Of a DNA stretch of 64,000 nt, positions 1 through 9,022 are shown piece after piece (position 1 is the stretch's first letter; each line of letters begins with the position of its first letter). The notes beneath the pieces are model-generated. The model searched no databases, was not told the DNA's origin, and saw only the letters and a list, made by a program, of their open reading frames with translations. This DNA comes from Bradyrhizobium sp. Ec3.3. Lineage in GTDB: Bacteria; Pseudomonadota; Alphaproteobacteria; Rhizobiales; Xanthobacteraceae. A program made the position numbers and the translations under genes. The stretch lies in contig NZ_AXAS01000007.1 in NCBI RefSeq assembly GCF_000472925.1, forward strand, positions 109,485-173,484. The letters run 5' to 3'.

Positions 1-2
1 CG

Positions 3-905
3 GTTCTGCGCGGCGTCGATGGCGACTGGGCCGAGTTCACGGAGCGTTTACCGGATATGCTCCGGCAGGCAGCGGCCGCCATGCGGCTCGCCTCGCCGAC
101 AAACCCCAAGGCCTATCTGCTCAATCGCGTCGGCTCGTGGATGCGTTTTGACGCGCTCCCACCCGATTCGGGTGGCCGCACCGAGGTGTTTCCGCCCGCC
201 GATAGCATCGTCGCATTAGAAGCAAAAGTGGTGGCCGGTCAGCACGCCGATGTCGTGAATTTGGCCGAAGAGATCGCCTGGACGGGACCGTTCTGGCTCG
301 ACGCTCATCGGCATGCAGCCGAGGCGCTGGAGCAAATGGGGCCGTCATTTGAGACGGCGGCCACGGTGGTACGCGGAGCGGTGACCATGCTGGTGACACG
401 CTATCCGCGGATCTTGGAGTGTCATTTCAACAACGGTAGGCCGTTTGCAGATGACGAAACGCGTGCCTGGGCCGCCGCGGTGATAGACGTGGCGACAAGC
501 CCTGATCTCGCGGAGGAGGCGGTCGCTGACGCATACAAGCTCATCGGCGGTGGGCAGCCGCAGGCGGCGCTGGAGAGGCTGTCGCGTGCGCTGGATGGTG
601 CGACAGGCGAACGTGCGCGTTTCGTCGGCCAGCTTGCGCAAGCACGTTTCTGTGTCGAGACCGGATTCGTCACGACCGCTGTCCCGCTGCTCGAGCACAT
701 TGAAGGGGTTGTCGCTAAGCGCGACCTGGAAAGTTGGGAGCCGGCGCTTGCGCTTGAGGCTGCTGAACTGCGCTTCCGCGCAATGACCCATTCTGAGTCG
801 CAACAGATGATCGACGAGCCTCGCCGTCGCCTCGCACTGGAGCAGATCCGAATTCGAGCAGCACGGATCGACATCGCACGGGCGAGCCGCCTAGGTCGCG
901 GCTGA
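3..905 (+). CDS. tssA: TssA-like T6SS protein, C-terminal part (cut by window edge)
   Basis: The reading frame is already open at the first bases of the window, so the N-terminus lies outside. The visible 300 residues are alpha-helical and match the C-terminal half of ImpA/VasJ-type TssA proteins, which cap the growing sheath and coordinate tail polymerisation in the cytoplasm. The identification rests on this fold-like composition (Trp/Leu/Glu-rich helices, a helical repeat region and an Arg-rich end) and on position directly before tssB. The gene ends 34 bases before tssB with no terminator between them, so it is probably in the same operon. A Met at base 57 exists but is unlikely to be the start, because the frame continues upstream with similar coding character. 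Confidence 0.75.
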   Translation, partial: VLRGVDGDWAEFTERLPDMLRQAAAAMRLASPTNPKAYLLNRVGSWMRFDALPPDSGGRTEVFPPADSIVALEAKVVAGQHADVVNLAEEIAWTGPFWLDAHRHAAEALEQMGPSFETAATVVRGAVTMLVTRYPRILECHFNNGRPFADDETRAWAAAVIDVATSPDLAEEAVADAYKLIGGGQPQAALERLSRALDGATGERARFVGQLAQARFCVETGFVTTAVPLLEHIEGVVAKRDLESWEPALALEAAELRFRAMTHSESQQMIDEPRRRLALEQIRIRAARIDIARASRLGRG

Positions 906-939
906 GTTCGTCAAAGCCAAAGGGCTAACGGGAGCTGGT

Positions 940-1440
940 ATGGCACAGGAAAGCTCGGTCGCTCCGAAGGAGCGCGTTAATATCCGCTTCAAGCCGGCAA
1001 CCGGCAACCTCAAGGAGGATGTCGAGTTGCCGCTCAAGCTGATGGTTTTGGGTGACTTCACCGGACGGGTCGATGATTGTCCCGTTGAGGACCGAGAACT
1101 CGTCGATATCAACAAGGACAACTTTAACGAGGTCGTCAAAGGTAAGAAACTGAGCCTTGACATTTTGGCCGAGAACAAGCTCGACGAATCGCCTGAGGCC
1201 GGCAAGCTGTCAGTAACGCTGAGGTTTGAGAGCCTGAAGGATTTTGAGCCCGAGCGTGTCGCGCAACAAATTTCAGAAGTTCGAGCGTTGACTGAATTAC
1301 GCGCAGCGCTGGTCGCTCTGAAGAGCCCGCTTGGCAATGTGCCGAACTTCCGTAAAGCGATCCAGAACTTGCTCGAAGACGACGGCGCTAGGCCGCGGCT
1401 ACTTGGCGAGCTCACCGACAAGCCGGAGCAAGTGGCATGA
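940..1440 (+). CDS. tssB: T6SS sheath small subunit TssB (VipA/ImpB)
   Basis: The 166-residue product is the usual length for TssB, which pairs with TssC to build the contractile sheath around the Hcp tube. Family hallmarks are visible: the N-terminal region with ERVNIRFKP, the central LPLKLMVLGDFTG, and a C-terminal helix with LRALV-like and NFRKAIQ segments that contacts TssC. The start ATG has a GGGAG Shine-Dalgarno six bases upstream. The stop overlaps the tssC start by four bases (ATGA), as expected for two subunits made in equal amounts. Nothing is missing or broken. Confidence 0.95.
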   Translation: MAQESSVAPKERVNIRFKPATGNLKEDVELPLKLMVLGDFTGRVDDCPVEDRELVDINKDNFNEVVKGKKLSLDILAENKLDESPEAGKLSVTLRFESLKDFEPERVAQQISEVRALTELRAALVALKSPLGNVPNFRKAIQNLLEDDGARPRLLGELTDKPEQVA

Positions 1441-2936
1441 GCGAGGGTGCTATGACTGACGCAAGCGCGCAGCAAACCGCCGAAGTCACCACTACGACCA
1501 CTGAGCTTTCGCTGCTTGATCAGGTTCTCGTCGAAACCAAAATCACCCCGCGCGACGAGGGATACCACCTCGCCCGCCGGGGCGTCGCGGCTTTCCTTGC
1601 CGAGCTCATAAAACCGGGGCGGGCCGATGGGAAGGTCAACAATGCGCTCATCGATCAGATGATCGCGGAGATTGATCGCAAGATCTCGGCTCAGCTCGAC
1701 GCCGTGCTGCATACCGACGAGTTCCAAAAGCTTGAGGCGGCATGGCGCGGCCTCAAGTTCTTGGTCGACCGAACCGATTTTCGTCAGAACATTAAGATAG
1801 AACTTCTTAGCGTCAGCAAGGACGAGCTCCTCACCGACTTCGAAGACAGCCCGGAGATCGTCAAGTCCGGTCTGTATAAGCTCGTCTACACAGCCGAGTT
1901 TGGGCAGTTTGGCGGCCAGCCCGTCGCAGCCATGATATCGGCCTACGAGTTTGGCAGTTGGAGTCAAGACGTTAAGCTCATGCGGTACATGAGCGCGGTA
2001 GGGGCCATGTCGCATTCGCCTGTCATCGCCTCGACCGGGCCTGAGATGTTCGGCGTCGAAAGGCATGAGGAGATCGCCAACCTCAAGGACCTGCAATCGA
2101 TTTTCGAGGGGCCGAAATATGCCAAGTGGAATTCGTTCCGCGAAAGCGAGGACGCTCGCTATTTCGGCTTAACGCTACCGCGGTTCCTTCTGCGCTTGCC
2201 CTATGGACCGGAGACGGTTCCAGTAAAGAGTTTCAACTATCAGGAAGCTTCGGATGGCGAGACAAGCAACTATCTGTGGGGCAACGGCGCCTTTGCTTTC
2301 GCAACCCGCCTGACCGAAAGCTTCGCCAAGTACCGCTGGTGTCCAAACATTATCGGCCCACAGTCAGGTGGGGCGGTGGAGGACCTCAATCTGCATACCT
2401 TTGAATCGATGGGGCAGTTGCAAAGTAAAGTACCTACGGAGGTGCTCATCTCGGACCGGCGCGAGTTCGAGCTTGCCGAACAGGGCTTCATTGCCCTGAC
2501 CATGCGCAAGGGCTCGGACAACGCCGCTTTCTTCTCGGCCAATTCCGTGCAAAAGCCGAAGTATTTCGGCAATACCCAGGAAGGGAAGGCAGCCGAGCTC
2601 AACTACAAGCTTGGTACCCAGCTGCCCTATATGTTCATCATCAACCGGTTCGCACACTATATCAAGGTGCTGCAGCGTGAAAACATCGGCTCATGGAAGA
2701 GCAGGGAAGAGCTGCAGAGCGAGCTCAACAACTGGATCCGCCAGTATGTTTCCGATCAGCAGAATCCGTCGGCAGATGTCCGCTCGCGCCGTCCCTTGCG
2801 TAAGGCGGAGATCGACGTTGAAGATGTCGAAGGTGAGCCGGGCTGGTATCGCGTCGGCATATCCGTCGTCCCGCACCTGAAGTACATGGGCGCGGATTTT
2901 GCTTTGACGCTAAAGGGCAGGCTCGACAAGCAATAA
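1437..2936 (+). CDS. tssC: T6SS sheath large subunit TssC (VipB/ImpC)
   Basis: The 499-residue product has the full TssC length and fold signature: an N-terminal helical handshake region, then the conserved WRGLKFLVDRTDF segment near residue 100, FGVERHEEIANLKD, and the long conserved C-terminal part around LPYMFIINRFAHYIKV. With TssB it forms the contractile sheath. Two starts are possible. The ATG at 1437 overlaps tssB and has a GGAG eight bases upstream. The ATG at 1452 has a closer GAGGG and would give 494 residues. The next gene, tssE, follows after 14 bases. Confidence 0.95.
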   Translation: MSEGAMTDASAQQTAEVTTTTTELSLLDQVLVETKITPRDEGYHLARRGVAAFLAELIKPGRADGKVNNALIDQMIAEIDRKISAQLDAVLHTDEFQKLEAAWRGLKFLVDRTDFRQNIKIELLSVSKDELLTDFEDSPEIVKSGLYKLVYTAEFGQFGGQPVAAMISAYEFGSWSQDVKLMRYMSAVGAMSHSPVIASTGPEMFGVERHEEIANLKDLQSIFEGPKYAKWNSFRESEDARYFGLTLPRFLLRLPYGPETVPVKSFNYQEASDGETSNYLWGNGAFAFATRLTESFAKYRWCPNIIGPQSGGAVEDLNLHTFESMGQLQSKVPTEVLISDRREFELAEQGFIALTMRKGSDNAAFFSANSVQKPKYFGNTQEGKAAELNYKLGTQLPYMFIINRFAHYIKVLQRENIGSWKSREELQSELNNWIRQYVSDQQNPSADVRSRRPLRKAEIDVEDVEGEPGWYRVGISVVPHLKYMGADFALTLKGRLDKQ

Positions 2937-2950
2937 AGGGTCGGTAGTCG

Positions 2951-3364
2951 ATGTTCGACCGCAGCCTTATTGAGCGCTTGGAAGAAGCGGCCGTGACCAT
3001 GGTCCCATCGCATCATCTTTCGTTCGACCGTCTCCAAGCGAGTATTCTGGAAAATCTGCGTCGGATCTTGAACTCGCGCCAGGGCTGCTGCGAGACGCGA
3101 CCTGACTACGGCTTGCCAGATCTAAATGACGCGATCGGCCAGGGAGTTGACGCGGTTCGCGCGGTCGCTCGCCTGCTCAAGCAGGAGATCGAGGCGTTCG
3201 AACCTCGATTGAAAAATGTTTCGATCCGCTTTCATGCCGATCCCGACAAGCCGTTACAGCTGACGTTCCACGTAACCGCAATGGTGAACGATGACGACCA
3301 GGTCGAGCACGTTTCGTTCGATACGATCTTGAGCGACGACAGGCGCGTCCTCTTGAGAGGCTGA
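2951..3364 (+). CDS. tssE: T6SS baseplate protein TssE (gp25-like)
   Basis: This 137-residue protein matches the gp25/GPW lysozyme-like baseplate family. It shows the typical SILENLRRILNSRQG segment followed by YGLPDLND, and the Arg/Asp-rich RLKNVSIRFHADPD region. In the T6SS it is a wedge component linking the sheath to TssF/TssG. It sits in the canonical order between tssC and tssF, and tssF follows four bases after the stop, so the genes are co-transcribed. No defects are seen. Confidence 0.93.
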   Translation: MFDRSLIERLEEAAVTMVPSHHLSFDRLQASILENLRRILNSRQGCCETRPDYGLPDLNDAIGQGVDAVRAVARLLKQEIEAFEPRLKNVSIRFHADPDKPLQLTFHVTAMVNDDDQVEHVSFDTILSDDRRVLLRG

Positions 3365-3368
3365 AGCG

Positions 3369-5120
3369 GTGGCCATCAACCCGTATTACGAAGATGAACT
3401 GTCCTACTTGCGCGAGCTTGGCCGCGACTTCGCCCAGGCTAGTCCCGAGCTCGCTCCCTTTCTCGGGCGTGAAGCGACCGATCCGGACGTGGAGCGGCTC
3501 TTGGAAGGCTTCGCCTTCCTCGTGGCGCGGCTACGCCAGAAGCTCGACGACGAGTTCCCAGAACTTGTCCATGACCTGTTGCGGATGGTATGGCCACAAT
3601 ATCTCCAACCCCTGCCGCCCATCACGACGCTGGCGTTTGCCGTGAAGCCATCGGCGAGCGACGTGAGCGTGAACGTTCCTGCTGGCACAAGCATCCGCTC
3701 GCGTCCGATTGAGGGAACCAGTTGCGCGTTTGTCACCTGCTATCCAATTGACGTGCTGCCGCTGGAGATCAATGCCATCGAGCTCGAGAACCGGACGAGT
3801 TCGGCTCGCCTTACCCTGGCTATCAAGGCAACCGGTCGGCAAACCCTATCATGTCTTCGGAAAGGCCGGCTCCGGTTCTTCTTTTCGACTGAGCGCGAGC
3901 CGCAAGTAGGTCGCTATCTATTGACCTGGCTGTGCCGTCACGTCACGGCAGCGACAGTCACCGTGGGAGATCAACAGGTCGTTGCCGCAATTGGGCCAAC
4001 ACAAATCGCGCCAGTCGGCTTTGGCGATGACGAGGCGGTTTTGCCTTGGCCGCCGAACGAGTTCTCGGGATTCCGGATCATTCAAGAATATCTGACTTAT
4101 CCCTCGAAGTTCCTCTATGTCGAATTGTCCGGTCTCGACCCGGTCGGAACCAAGACGGAGAGCGAGTGCAAGCTCGGCATCGAGTTTCATCGTCCGTTCC
4201 CCCCGCAATTGCGCTTAAGCAAGGATCAGATTCGCTTGAATTGCGCACCAGCCATCAATGTCTTCGCTCACGAGGCGTCGCCGATCCGCCTGGGCCAGAA
4301 GAAAACCGAATACCGTGTGCTTTCGTCGGGGGGACCGAACTTCAGCATCCGTTCTGTCGATCGCGTGACCGGCCACATGCAAGGACACCCCGAACGCATG
4401 GAGTTCGAGCCATTCGATCTGTTGCGCCACGATCTACCCGGGGCCGGTCGCAGCCGAGCTTACTTTCGCCAGCGCATTCGCCCCTCGGTGGTCGGCCGGG
4501 GCATCGATCACTACGTCAGTTTCGTTGATCGACTCGACATCACCCAACATCCGCCGATCGATGTCGCCTCGCTTCAATTGACCTGTTCCAATGGCCCCAT
4601 CGCCGAGCGGCTACCGGTTGGTGCGGTGGATCAGCCTTCCTCCGACACGCCTCGCTCGGTCACCTTCTCCAACATTACCGGGGTCGTTGCAGAGGTGCCG
4701 CCACCGATCAATGACGGCCTGTTGCGGCGCTTGACGGCCAATCTGGCGCGCAATTACGGCTCCATGGTCAATATCGATACGCTGCGGACCGTTATTTCCA
4801 GCTACGATTTCCGCGCGGTGCACGATCTTCAGGCGCGCCGTCGCCTGGAGCTGTTGCTCGAGGGGCTCGACCGGTTCGTGACCACCGATACGGACCATGT
4901 GGTGCGCGGCGCCCCGATCCGGATGCGCAACATCGAACTCTTCGTGGCTGACAGCAAGATCGGTAGTGAAGGCGAATTGTTCCTGTTCGGCTCGGTACTC
5001 GACGCCTTCCTCGCGACCTTCGCCGGTATCAACATGCTGCACCGGTTTTCGGTCTGCGGCACGGAGAGCAACGCGCACTACACATGGCCAGCGAGAAGCG
5101 GAAAGATCACGCCGTTCTGA
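3369..5120 (+). CDS. tssF: T6SS baseplate protein TssF (VasA/ImpG)
   Basis: The 583-residue product opens with NPYYEDELSYLRELGRDFA, a hallmark of TssF, and carries the following DPDVERLLEGFAFLVARLRQKLDD segment. TssF forms the wedge of the cytoplasmic baseplate with TssE, TssG and TssK. The start is GTG at 3369 with GAGAGG eight bases upstream, because no ATG lies close enough to include the conserved N-terminus. The end overlaps tssG by 37 bases, a long overlap that suggests translational coupling of the TssF2-TssG wedge. The length is normal for the family. Confidence 0.94.
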   Translation: MAINPYYEDELSYLRELGRDFAQASPELAPFLGREATDPDVERLLEGFAFLVARLRQKLDDEFPELVHDLLRMVWPQYLQPLPPITTLAFAVKPSASDVSVNVPAGTSIRSRPIEGTSCAFVTCYPIDVLPLEINAIELENRTSSARLTLAIKATGRQTLSCLRKGRLRFFFSTEREPQVGRYLLTWLCRHVTAATVTVGDQQVVAAIGPTQIAPVGFGDDEAVLPWPPNEFSGFRIIQEYLTYPSKFLYVELSGLDPVGTKTESECKLGIEFHRPFPPQLRLSKDQIRLNCAPAINVFAHEASPIRLGQKKTEYRVLSSGGPNFSIRSVDRVTGHMQGHPERMEFEPFDLLRHDLPGAGRSRAYFRQRIRPSVVGRGIDHYVSFVDRLDITQHPPIDVASLQLTCSNGPIAERLPVGAVDQPSSDTPRSVTFSNITGVVAEVPPPINDGLLRRLTANLARNYGSMVNIDTLRTVISSYDFRAVHDLQARRRLELLLEGLDRFVTTDTDHVVRGAPIRMRNIELFVADSKIGSEGELFLFGSVLDAFLATFAGINMLHRFSVCGTESNAHYTWPARSGKITPF

Positions 5121-6070
5121 CTGCGCCCGACGATGTCAAGGAACTCGCGGCTTACGGATTTTTCTCTCTCGCAGCCCTTCTTGAACGGCGCTTCAGCGAT
5201 GCTCCCCCAATCGGATCAACCGACGATCCTGCGCGCGAGGCGGTGCGCTTCCGCGCGGCGCCGATGCTCGGCTTTCCCGCTGACGAGATCGAGGAGATCA
5301 CGCAAGTCAAGGCCGTCGGCGAGCGGCTGGAAGTCTTTGTCAATTTCCTGGGGCTGCACGGCCCATCGTCGCCGCTGCCCCCCTTGTTCACCGAACGGGT
5401 GATTCACGGGGACGGTACTGGAGCGCTCGGCCAATTTTTTGATTTTTTCAATCACCGTCTGATTAGCCTGCTGCTGCGAATTTGGAAGTACTATCGCCAC
5501 CATTTGCGGTTCGAGGAGGGAGCAACCGATGCGATATCGGTGTCGGTCGGTGCGCTTTTTGGGCTCATGCCCGCGGAAAACACAGCTGATGAACGGGAAT
5601 GGCGGATCCGGTTGCTGCCTCATGCAGGTCAGCTTGCCTTGTCCAGCCGATCGGCACCGCTCGTAGCCGGTGTCATTTCAAACCATCTGGACCTTCCGGC
5701 CCGGGTTGAAGAATTCATTTGGCGCGAAATCGAGATTCCGCCGGAAGCGCAGTGGCGTCTGGGTAGCCCTGGTGTTCAGCTCGGCTTTGATACTCTTGCT
5801 GGCGAGACAATGCCTGACCTAATGGGAAAATTTCGGCTTTGCCTCGGTCCGCTCAGCAAGCAGCAGTTTTTGTCACTGCTGCCCGCTCGCGAGACCCACA
5901 CCATCCTTTGCCGTCTTATAAGTGCCGTGTTGCGCGAGCCGCTGGCCTGGGACCTCAAGCTAGAACTGGCGCCCGGAGAGATGCCGGAATGGGTTCTGGG
6001 TAGAGGAGAATTGGGCTGGACAACGTTGATCGACCCTTTCGAGGCGACAGAGAGCTCAGTTCTCTTGTGA
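5084..6070 (+). CDS. tssG: T6SS baseplate protein TssG (VasB/ImpH)
   Basis: The 328-residue protein has the TssG pattern. An early FFSLAALLERRF segment is followed by VRFRAAPMLGFPADEIEEI, then the invariant-like FLGLHGPSSPLPPLFTERV near residue 90, and FFDFFNHRLISLLLRIWKYYR. TssG partners TssF in the baseplate wedge. It begins inside the last 37 bases of tssF and has no strong ribosome binding site of its own, so it probably depends on coupling. It is the last gene before a 636-base gap that holds the next promoter. Confidence 0.94.
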   Translation: MASEKRKDHAVLTAPDDVKELAAYGFFSLAALLERRFSDAPPIGSTDDPAREAVRFRAAPMLGFPADEIEEITQVKAVGERLEVFVNFLGLHGPSSPLPPLFTERVIHGDGTGALGQFFDFFNHRLISLLLRIWKYYRHHLRFEEGATDAISVSVGALFGLMPAENTADEREWRIRLLPHAGQLALSSRSAPLVAGVISNHLDLPARVEEFIWREIEIPPEAQWRLGSPGVQLGFDTLAGETMPDLMGKFRLCLGPLSKQQFLSLLPARETHTILCRLISAVLREPLAWDLKLELAPGEMPEWVLGRGELGWTTLIDPFEATESSVLL

Positions 6071-6317
6071 TCGTCTTCGCAACTTCATTCGTCAGGTTCG
6101 ACGTATCGAGGTCCGGCGCGCACGCTTCTGGCAGGCCCTCGTCTTTGATGCATTGAAAGGACGGAGCCAGATGGTACATCCGCAAGCATCCAGCGACCGC
6201 CCAAGTGCCTCTGCCGAGCCTGCACGGATCGGCTACACGGCGAGATCAAGTGAAGGGGTCGTGTCGGAGCTCAGCCCCATGTTGACGCTTGTCCAGTATC
6301 TGACAATCGTAGCGCCT

Positions 6318-6333
6318 TGTCACGTTCAGAACA
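6318..6333. promoter_or_regulatory. NifA-like upstream activator site (TGT-N10-ACA)
   Basis: The bases read TGT, then ten bases, then ACA, the textbook NifA upstream activator pattern. The site is centred about 100 bases upstream of the start point predicted from the -24/-12 element at 6399-6413, within the usual range for NifA sites. The motif is short, so a chance match is possible. NifA as the activator is an inference; another bacterial enhancer-binding protein could act here. Confidence 0.5.
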
Positions 6334-6398
6334 CCGGCCGCTGCTTGCGGCGCCCCATTTTTCAAATGCCGATCAGTAGCTTGAAGAGTGAGAACCGT

Positions 6399-6413
6399 TG
6401 GCACGGCGGTTGC
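6399..6413 (+). promoter_or_regulatory. Sigma-54 (RpoN) -24/-12 promoter for tagH-tssJKLM
   Basis: The sequence TGGCACGGCGGTTGC matches the sigma-54 consensus TGGCAC-N5-TTGC at every fixed position, with GG and GC exactly ten bases apart. The predicted start point is near 6425, about 280 bases before tagH. The core differs by only two bases from the element in front of hcp (18194-18208), which points to shared control of the membrane complex and the tube. Confidence 0.8.
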
Positions 6414-6706
6414 TAACAGGATGCCGTTAAGAGAGGGGCTTAAATGCAGGCGGACACGCAGGACGAGCGATGCTCTTCTTCTCTCGCACCTATGTGCCGC
6501 GCTCCTGAGAGGGAAAAATCACTGCCTCCTTCACCCGCCTGAGAGTCCACGAAAAGCGAATGTGCGTGCGAATCGGCCGATCGACCTCAAAATCTGGTGC
6601 AAGGAACAGGTGCAAGGGAGGTAGCTACGGTTGGCGCCTCGCACAAGTCTGGTCTGGTGGGCGCATACGAAAGGCGCGCTGAAAAGTAAAGTCGAACAAG
6701 GCTGGG

Positions 6707-8458
6707 ATGCATCTCATACTCGGAATCATCGGAGAGAACGCTGAAAGCCTGGGCCGAAACGCAATACAGACGTTTGGACCGGAAGGTGGCGTTATCGGGC
6801 GGGGACTTGGCTGCAACTGGCAGCTTCCGGATCCAACCAATACTTTATCGGCACGCCATGCGCAGATCGCGTTCAAGGGTATCGGATTCTCCGTCACCGA
6901 CACCAGTACGAACGGCATCTACATCAACACGATCGACGCGCCGTTGGGGCGCGGCAATACGGCGCCGTTGGCCGATGGCGACACATTATACATGGCCAGC
7001 TACATCATCTCGGTCATGATCGAGCACGATCCTGACGAGAAACGCAAGCAGCTCGGCTTAACGAGCTCGAACGCCGTGCGCATCAGTGGCGGAACGCCGG
7101 CTGTGCCGTCGCCTTCACTCGGTGAGGAATTGCCCGATGTGCTCCTTACGGCTGCCGGGCTGTTGGGTAGGCATGCAGATCTTCCACTCGATCCGTTAAC
7201 GGCGATCGACGGGTGCCAGTCGTCCTCCCATTCAGCTGCGCAAGAGAAGCGACAGGCGGTCGTTTCACCACAGGTGCGTGATCTCTTGTGTCTTCTTGAA
7301 GACGAGGTTCCCGGCAAGGACGAGGGATCAGCCGAGCCGGATCTGCTGGCGGACTCGTCTCGGATGGCGCGATGCTCGAGCGCGGTTGACGCGGAGATGC
7401 CGCCCGCGCATGCGCGACTGCGCGAACCTCCTTTTCCGTTGCCGCAGGCTGAGACCTCATTTGACGAGCCATTGCGTCGGCCGCCTACACTCTTCAAGGA
7501 AAGCTCGGCCGCACAATCGACCGGCCGTCCTGCACCGATCATTCCAGAGGGCCTTGAAATTGGCGATCTGTTGCCGGGGGTTAGCTCGTTCGGAGTGGCG
7601 CCGCCCGCATCGCCACGAGAGACGAATTGGTGCCTCGACGCACCAAGCGCCCCGTTTCAGGTGGCGCCCAATCCGCTCAGTCCCGCTTCCGCCGATCGCC
7701 GGCCAATGAGCGCTCCCGGTGCATCGGATGTTCGTCCCGGACAGCGCGGGCCTGATGGGGCGGGGGTCATAAATGAGCGGGCTGCGCGGAGGCCGATCGA
7801 CGCTTCGCAGGCTCACGACGCGACGCCCATTGCAGCCTCGCTTTCCCCCGCAGGGGCGCCGGCAGAATCAGGTGAACTCCAGGAGCTCTGGAACGTACTG
7901 GGGATCGATCCGGAGTGTCTGCCGTCGGCGCAGCGCCGGGAGGTCCTCGCTGAAGTCGGCCGCGCGGTCACAGAAATGGCCAACGGCCTGCAATCGCTTC
8001 TGGCTGCGTGGACCATAGTCAAAGGCGAACTCAAGATTGAGCCAGCACGGGCACGCGCTGGCGACAACAACGCATTCAAGTTCATGAAGAGCGGTCATAG
8101 CGCGCTGCGCGAGACGCTTGCGAAGCATCACGCTTTTCTCCCGCTTTCCCAATCAGTCCGTGAAGGGTTCTACGACATCAAGGCGCATGAGGCCGCCGCC
8201 ATAGCGGCGATGCGCGCGGGGGTCACCAATGTTCTCACACATATGAGCCCGCAACGGATCGAGAGTGATGGCGCCAGGAAAGGCCTCTTTGGCACCCGCA
8301 TCAACAAGGCCAAGCTGTGGGACCGGTTTGTCGAGCTGCATGCATCGATGGTCAATGACGTCGATCGGGCTGTGCGCACCCATACCGCAGAAGAGTTTGC
8401 GAGAGCCTACGACTCGCGGCTCTCGGCACTTGGCCCAAGCGGGCGGAAGGCGCCATGA
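6707..8458 (+). CDS. tagH: T6SS-associated FHA-domain protein TagH
   Basis: The 583-residue product has an N-terminal forkhead-associated domain (roughly residues 20-100): GGVIGRGLGCNWQLPD, then SARHAQI and STNGIYIN, the phosphothreonine-binding loops. A long Pro/Ala/Ser-rich linker (about 130-390) leads to the C-terminal T6SS-FHA domain (about 400-580), which contains LWNVLGIDP and NAFKFMKSG. FHA proteins of this type are read by the Ser/Thr kinase of the threonine phosphorylation pathway; a kinase gene lies downstream at 15155. The start ATG follows AAGG at six bases. The stop overlaps tssJ by four bases. Confidence 0.92.
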   Translation: MHLILGIIGENAESLGRNAIQTFGPEGGVIGRGLGCNWQLPDPTNTLSARHAQIAFKGIGFSVTDTSTNGIYINTIDAPLGRGNTAPLADGDTLYMASYIISVMIEHDPDEKRKQLGLTSSNAVRISGGTPAVPSPSLGEELPDVLLTAAGLLGRHADLPLDPLTAIDGCQSSSHSAAQEKRQAVVSPQVRDLLCLLEDEVPGKDEGSAEPDLLADSSRMARCSSAVDAEMPPAHARLREPPFPLPQAETSFDEPLRRPPTLFKESSAAQSTGRPAPIIPEGLEIGDLLPGVSSFGVAPPASPRETNWCLDAPSAPFQVAPNPLSPASADRRPMSAPGASDVRPGQRGPDGAGVINERAARRPIDASQAHDATPIAASLSPAGAPAESGELQELWNVLGIDPECLPSAQRREVLAEVGRAVTEMANGLQSLLAAWTIVKGELKIEPARARAGDNNAFKFMKSGHSALRETLAKHHAFLPLSQSVREGFYDIKAHEAAAIAAMRAGVTNVLTHMSPQRIESDGARKGLFGTRINKAKLWDRFVELHASMVNDVDRAVRTHTAEEFARAYDSRLSALGPSGRKAP

Positions 8459-8961
8459 TGGTGTCGCCGTACAAGCTTCAGCGGTTATCTCTCGTGAGCG
8501 GAGCATTGCTGATAGCCGCCGTAGGAGCCAGCTGCTCGATCGATAAGAGCCTGAAGACAACGTCGATCAAGTTCGTCATCCAGACCGATCCGCTCGTCAA
8601 TCAGAACGCGCGCGGTGAGCCGTCGCCTGTTGTCGTACGCATTTATGAGCTGAAGTCGACGACCAATTTCGACCGGGCGCAGTTCTTCGAGCTGCTCGAC
8701 AACGACGCCAAACGCCTCGGGCCCGACCTGGTGGCTAAGCGCGAGACTGAACTCAAGCCTGGCGAGAAATACGATTTCGAGCGCAATACGCCCATTGACA
8801 CTCGCTATATCGGCGTGATCGCCGGTTTCCGACTGGGCAACGATGCGCAATGGCGATCGACGGCCGAGATCAAGCCCGACCGAGACAACACGATTTTGGT
8901 GAAATTGACGGCGCATGCGATCAGCGTTGAAGCCAGCCAAAACTGGTGGAAGATCTTCTGA
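8455..8961 (+). CDS. tssJ: T6SS outer-membrane lipoprotein TssJ
   Basis: The 168-residue protein starts with a lipoprotein signal ending in a lipobox-like VGASC, which places the mature N-terminal Cys near residue 27. The rest follows the TssJ beta-sandwich: SPVVVRIYELKS, FDRAQFFELLD and a late VIAGFR. TssJ anchors the TssL-TssM complex to the outer membrane. The start ATG overlaps the end of tagH (ATGA), so the two are translationally coupled. tssK follows after 61 bases. Confidence 0.92.
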   Translation: MMVSPYKLQRLSLVSGALLIAAVGASCSIDKSLKTTSIKFVIQTDPLVNQNARGEPSPVVVRIYELKSTTNFDRAQFFELLDNDAKRLGPDLVAKRETELKPGEKYDFERNTPIDTRYIGVIAGFRLGNDAQWRSTAEIKPDRDNTILVKLTAHAISVEASQNWWKIF

Positions 8962-9022
8962 TTGCCTCTGTCGCCGTCATGGCGAGGTCCTGAGCAGACC
9001 GGATTAACAAAGCGACTTGGCG

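Larger units (their letters stand above)
6071..6706 (+). other. 636-base gap with regulatory DNA, no gene
   Basis: Short open frames occur on both strands, but none has a ribosome binding site or a recognisable product. In many T6SS clusters tssH (clpV) lies near here; no trace of an AAA+ ATPase is visible. The interval holds a NifA-like upstream site and a sigma-54 promoter (listed separately), and leaves a leader of roughly 280 bases before tagH. Confidence 0.7.

Noticed and set aside
891..2096. Long minus-strand open frame opposite tssB-tssC
   Set aside because: It is the antisense shadow of two certain genes and has no recognisable domain or ribosome binding site.
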